DNA of 64,000 bases from Sulfurimicrobium sp963741495 (GTDB lineage: Bacteria > Pseudomonadota > Gammaproteobacteria > Burkholderiales > Sulfuricellaceae). A program made the position numbers and the translations under genes. A model generated the notes under the pieces. The model was not told where the DNA came from. It saw only the letters and a list, made by a program, of their open reading frames with translations, and searched no databases. Numbering within the stretch: the first letter of the stretch is position 1; each line of letters begins with the position of its first letter. Below are positions 61,301-64,000 of the stretch, piece by piece. Location of the stretch: NCBI GenBank assembly GCA_963741495.1, contig CAVUID010000014.1:1-64000 (forward strand), read 5' to 3'.

Positions 61301-61329
61301 TTGAAATTTGAAGGGGCTATCCCTATTAT
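61301..61329 (+). promoter_or_regulatory. groESL promoter
   Basis: TTGAAA (61301-61306) and TATTAT (61324-61329) are 17 bases apart, a good sigma-70 match. The same stretch also fits a heat-shock sigma-32 promoter (CCCTTGAAA at 61298-61306 and CCCTATTA at 61321). The -10 overlaps the CIRCE element, so HrcA binding should block it. Confidence 0.75.
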
Positions 61330-61355
61330 TAGCACTCGCCAGACGTGAGTGCTAA
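61329..61355 (+). promoter_or_regulatory. CIRCE operator (HrcA binding site)
   Basis: TTAGCACTC and GAGTGCTAA are separated by exactly nine bases, a perfect match to the CIRCE consensus. It lies 52 bases upstream of groES, over the -10 region of the promoter. HrcA repression of groESL, relieved on heat shock, is therefore expected. Confidence 0.95.
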
Positions 61356-61407
61356 TAACTCCGTCGCCATGAGATTTCAAAAGTTAAACCAACAGGAGAT
61401 TCAAGCA

Positions 61408-61698
61408 ATGAAAATTCGTCCTTTGCATGACCGCGTGATCGTCAAGCGCCTTGAAGCAGAAGAAAAAACTTCGTCCGGTATTGTGCTGCCAGGCAATGCG
61501 GCAGAGAAGCCGGATATGGGTCTGGTTCAGGCCGTGGGCGAAGGCAAGGTCATGGATAATGGTTCGCTGCGCGCGCTGTCCCTGAAAGTGGGCGACAAGG
61601 TTATTTTCGGCAAATACTCCGGCCAGGCCGTTAAGGTTGACGGCGACGAGCTGCTGGTGATGCGCGAAGAAGACGTGATGGGCGTGATCGAAGGCTAA
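61408..61698 (+). CDS. groES: Co-chaperonin GroES
   Basis: GroES is the heptameric lid of the GroEL chaperonin. The 96-residue protein begins MKIRPLHDRVIVKRLEAEEK and keeps the mobile loop (KTSSGIVLPGNAAEKP). The ATG at 61408 follows a GGAG ribosome binding site; an upstream in-frame start would lie within the CIRCE region and is rejected. It forms an operon with groEL. Confidence 0.98.
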   Translation: MKIRPLHDRVIVKRLEAEEKTSSGIVLPGNAAEKPDMGLVQAVGEGKVMDNGSLRALSLKVGDKVIFGKYSGQAVKVDGDELLVMREEDVMGVIEG

Positions 61699-61726
61699 CG
61701 GTTGAAACAATACGAAAAATCATGTT

Positions 61727-61775
61727 CGTAGGTCGGGTTTCAACCCGACATCTCGGGCTAAAGCCCGGCCTACGG
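61727..61775. repeat. Palindromic intergenic repeat, family R1 (copy 3)
   Basis: CGTAGGTCGGGTTTCAACCC followed by TCTCGGGCTAAAGCCCGGCC and TACGG forms a double hairpin. It fills the groES-groEL spacer and is the most complete of the three copies seen. It may modulate groES versus groEL transcript levels. Confidence 0.8.
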
Positions 61776-61803
61776 TCAAAGAATTCTTAAGGAGATTTAG
61801 AAC

Positions 61804-63447
61804 ATGGCAGCTAAAGACGTAAAATTTGGTGATGACGTACGTCACCGCATGGTGGCCGGTGTGAACATTCTGGCCAATGCAGTAAAAGTGACTCTCGGTC
61901 CTAAAGGCCGCAACGTGGTTCTGGAGCGCTCTTTCGGCGCCCCCACCATCACCAAGGACGGTGTGTCCGTGGCCAAGGAAATCGAGCTGAAAGACAAGTT
62001 CGAAAACATGGGTGCCCAGATGGTGAAGGAAGTGGCTTCCAAAACTTCCGACGTGGCAGGTGACGGCACGACCACTGCAACCGTTCTGGCTCAGGCGATC
62101 GTGCGCGAAGGCATGAAATCCGTCGCGGCCGGCATGAACCCGATGGATCTCAAGCGCGGTATCGACAAGGCTGTTGAAGCCATCATCGCCGAACTGAAAA
62201 ACATTTCCAAGCCTTGCACCACCAACAAGGAAATTGCCCAGGTAGGTTCCATTTCCGCCAACTCCGATGCCAATATCGGCGACATCATTGCCCAGGCCAT
62301 GGACAAGGTCGGCAAGGAAGGCGTGATCACCGTGGAAGACGGTTCCGGTCTGGAAAACGAGTTGGACGTGGTTGAAGGCATGCAGTTCGACCGCGGTTAC
62401 CTTTCCCCTTACTTCATCAACAATGCAGAGCGTCAGATCGCTGCGATGGAAAACCCTTTCATCCTGCTGCACGACAAGAAAATTTCCAACATCCGTGATC
62501 TGCTGCCAGTTCTGGAGCAAGTGGCCAAGGCCGGCAAACCTCTGCTGATCATCGCTGAAGACGTGGACGGCGAAGCGCTGGCTACCCTGGTGGTGAACAA
62601 CATCCGCGGTATTCTCAAGACGGTTGCCGTCAAGGCGCCAGGCTTCGGCGATCGCCGCAAGGCCATGCTGGAAGATATCGCCATCCTGACCGGCGGCACT
62701 GTGATTGCCGAAGAAGTGGGCCTGACGCTGGAAAAAGCCACCCTGAACGATCTGGGCCAGGCCAAGCGCATCGAAGTGGGCAAGGAAGAAACCACCATTA
62801 TCGACGGTGCCGGCAACGAAGAAACCATCCAGGGCCGCGTCACTCAGATCCGTAAGCAGATCGAAGAAACCACCAGCGATTACGACCGTGAAAAACTGCA
62901 GGAACGTGTAGCCAAGCTGGCTGGCGGCGTGGCTGTGATCAAGGTCGGCGCTGCAACCGAAGTGGAAATGAAAGAGAAGAAAGCCCGCGTGGAAGACGCA
63001 CTGCACGCTACTCGCGCTGCTGTTGAAGAAGGCATTGTGGCCGGTGGCGGCGTGGCACTGCTCCGCGCCCGTTCCGCGATTACCAGCTTGAAGGGTATTA
63101 ACCACGACCAGGATGCCGGTATCGCTATCGTGCTGCGTTCCATCGAAGAACCATTGCGCCAGATCGTTGCAAACGCAGGTGATGAGCCTTCCGTGGTGGT
63201 GAACAAGGTGTCTGAAGGTAAAGGTAACTTTGGTTACAACGCTGGCACCGGCGAATACGGCGATATGGTGGAAATGGGCGTGCTCGATCCTACCAAAGTG
63301 ACCCGTTACGCGCTGCAGAATGCGGCTTCCGTGGCCGGTCTGATGCTGACGACTGACTGCATGGTAGCCGAAATGCCGAAGGAAGATTCCGCTGGTGGCA
63401 TGGGCGGCGGCATGGGTGGCATGGGCGGCATGGAAGGCATGATGTAA
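61804..63447 (+). CDS. groEL: Chaperonin GroEL
   Basis: GroEL is the 14-subunit ATP-driven folding chamber. The 547-residue protein begins MAAKDVKFGDDVRHRMV, has the ATP-binding GDGTTTATVLAQAI and ends in the Gly-Gly-Met repeat tail (MGGGMGGMGGMEGMM). A strong AAGGAGATTT ribosome binding site precedes it. It is in the CIRCE-controlled operon with groES and is followed by a terminator. Confidence 0.98.
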   Translation: MAAKDVKFGDDVRHRMVAGVNILANAVKVTLGPKGRNVVLERSFGAPTITKDGVSVAKEIELKDKFENMGAQMVKEVASKTSDVAGDGTTTATVLAQAIVREGMKSVAAGMNPMDLKRGIDKAVEAIIAELKNISKPCTTNKEIAQVGSISANSDANIGDIIAQAMDKVGKEGVITVEDGSGLENELDVVEGMQFDRGYLSPYFINNAERQIAAMENPFILLHDKKISNIRDLLPVLEQVAKAGKPLLIIAEDVDGEALATLVVNNIRGILKTVAVKAPGFGDRRKAMLEDIAILTGGTVIAEEVGLTLEKATLNDLGQAKRIEVGKEETTIIDGAGNEETIQGRVTQIRKQIEETTSDYDREKLQERVAKLAGGVAVIKVGAATEVEMKEKKARVEDALHATRAAVEEGIVAGGGVALLRARSAITSLKGINHDQDAGIAIVLRSIEEPLRQIVANAGDEPSVVVNKVSEGKGNFGYNAGTGEYGDMVEMGVLDPTKVTRYALQNAASVAGLMLTTDCMVAEMPKEDSAGGMGGGMGGMGGMEGMM

Positions 63448-63475
63448 TTCCAGCTTTGCCTTAAAGCAGCAAGCA

Positions 63476-63509
63476 ACAAGGGCCGTAGATCATGCGGCCC
63501 TTGTTTTTT
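63476..63509 (+). terminator. Terminator after groEL
   Basis: ACAAGGGCCG and CGGCCCTTGT pair around TAGATCATG, followed by a run of T residues. It is a strong intrinsic terminator 28 bases after groEL, separating the groESL operon from rpsU. Confidence 0.92.
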
Positions 63510-63529
63510 ATAAAAAGCGTTGTCGGGGT

Positions 63530-63558
63530 TTGGAAAAACAGTCTCACTCTGTTAGAAT
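63530..63558 (+). promoter_or_regulatory. rpsU promoter
   Basis: TTGGAA (63530-63535) and TAGAAT (63553-63558) are spaced by 17 bases, about 40 bases before the rpsU start. This is a good sigma-70 candidate for the rpsU-yqeY operon. Confidence 0.7.
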
Positions 63559-63599
63559 CTTCGCTTTTCCCATTTAATTTCTGTTTAGAGAAAGCCGAT

Positions 63600-63812
63600 A
63601 TGCCAAGTGTTCGCGTAAAAGAAGGTGAACCGTTTGACGTCGCATTGCGTCGTTTCCGCCGTACCATCGAACGTTCCGGTCTGCTCAACGAACTGCGTGC
63701 TCGCGAGTTCTACGAGAAGCCAACTGCCGAGCGCAAGCGCAAAGGCGCTGCTGCCGTGAAACGTCATTACAAGCGCCTGCGCAGCCAGATGCTGCCGACC
63801 AAGCTGTACTAA
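63600..63812 (+). CDS. rpsU: 30S ribosomal protein bS21
   Basis: The 70-residue basic protein MPSVRVKEGEPFDVALRRF, ending in an Arg/Lys-rich tail (KRHYKRLRSQMLP), is bS21, a late-binding protein near the anti-Shine-Dalgarno region of 16S rRNA. In proteobacteria it commonly starts the rpsU-(yqeY)-dnaG-rpoD operon, divergent from tsaD. Here tsaD is about 7 kb away, which points to an insertion between them. Confidence 0.97.
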   Translation: MPSVRVKEGEPFDVALRRFRRTIERSGLLNELRAREFYEKPTAERKRKGAAAVKRHYKRLRSQMLPTKLY

Positions 63813-63829
63813 GAAAACATTCCCCTTTC

Positions 63830-64000
63830 ATGAGTCTTAGAGCACGTATCACCGAAGATATGAAAGCGGCGATGCGCGCCAAGGATACGCCGCGTCTTGG
63901 CGCTATCCGCCTGCTCCAGGCTGCTATCAAGCAGCGCGAAGTGGACGAACGTATCGAGCTGGATGATGCGCAGGTGGTTGCGGTGATCGAAAAAATGCTC
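63830..64000 (+). CDS. GatB/YqeY-domain protein, 5' part
   Basis: The gene starts at ATG 63830, 18 bases after rpsU, and runs out of the window after 57 codons. The visible part reads SLRARITEDMKAAMRAKD and RLGAIRLLQAAIKQREVDE, the start of the YqeY family related to the tail of GatB. Its function is not established; it is often found between rpsU and dnaG. Confidence 0.9.
   Translation, partial: MSLRARITEDMKAAMRAKDTPRLGAIRLLQAAIKQREVDERIELDDAQVVAVIEKML

Noticed and set aside
1..64000. CRISPR array or prophage
   Set aside because: No regularly spaced repeats with spacers and no phage structural genes were seen. The only recombinase trace is the decayed integron integrase.

Overview
The window looks like a chromosomal stretch of a sulfur-oxidising betaproteobacterium, probably order Nitrosomonadales (Sulfuricellaceae/Gallionellaceae-like). 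The basis is the gene order (miaB-phoH-ybeY-corC; mlaFEDCB next to an ABC-2 exporter, bolA, grxD, murA and a complete his operon running into tatABC; argJ; DUF815-nudix-yacG-zapD; plsY/folB; rpsU-yqeY) together with sulfur-oxidation genes (soxXYZAB and a reverse-type dsrA). The taxon is inferred from protein resemblance and gene order, not from a search.

Layout. 1-300: end of an rRNA operon (5S rRNA and terminator). 301-5630: miaB, phoH, ybeY and corC, facing trmB, thiG and thiS. 5.9-12.6 kb: mla phospholipid-transport operon with a TolC-like gene inside it, then an ABC-2 exporter, bolA-like and grxD. 12.6-22.6 kb: murA, hisG-D-C-B-H-A-F-I-E, a HIT protein and tatABC. 22.6-24.6 kb: a DegS-like protease and a Nif3-like protein. 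24.6-38.3 kb: an MSHA-type pilus cluster headed by an NtrC-family regulator (mshM, L, N, E, G, I, J, K and two pilus-associated genes with broken frames). 38.4-39.1 kb: mazEF-like toxin-antitoxin pair. 39.1-42.4 kb: pmbA, darP, argJ. 42.4-45.7 kb: accessory block (YaiI-like, VOC protein, exported amidohydrolase, small membrane protein, decayed integron integrase). 45.7-48.6 kb: DUF815 ATPase, Nudix-ThiE fusion, yacG, zapD. 48.9-53.0 kb: soxX-Y-Z-A-B. 53.0-58.1 kb: FolB-TauE/SafE fusion, plsY, an unknown membrane protein, tsaD, bioA. 58.4-61.1 kb: dsrA without dsrB, then an Xre-RES toxin-antitoxin pair. 61.3-64.0 kb: CIRCE-controlled groESL, rpsU and the start of yqeY.

How the genes fit together. 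SoxXYZAB without SoxCD leaves sulfane sulfur bound to SoxY. In organisms of this kind that sulfur is normally passed to a cytoplasmic reverse Dsr pathway, which fits the presence of dsrA, although dsrB is not next to it here. SoxY and SoxB carry Tat signals and a complete tatABC set lies in the same window. The MSHA-type pilus has an assembly ATPase with a cyclic-di-GMP-type N-terminal domain.

Sequence quality. About 19 apparent single-base indels interrupt otherwise well-conserved genes, among them the core genes tsaD, hisD, soxA, soxB, soxX, soxY and bioA. Seventeen of them fall between about 36.3 and 57.5 kb. Consensus errors are the simplest explanation, so the broken genes are described with the reading that restores them. 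Exceptions that look truly decayed or rearranged are the integrase remnant (44.9-45.7 kb) and the in-frame palindromic insertion in bioA (57.2-57.35 kb).
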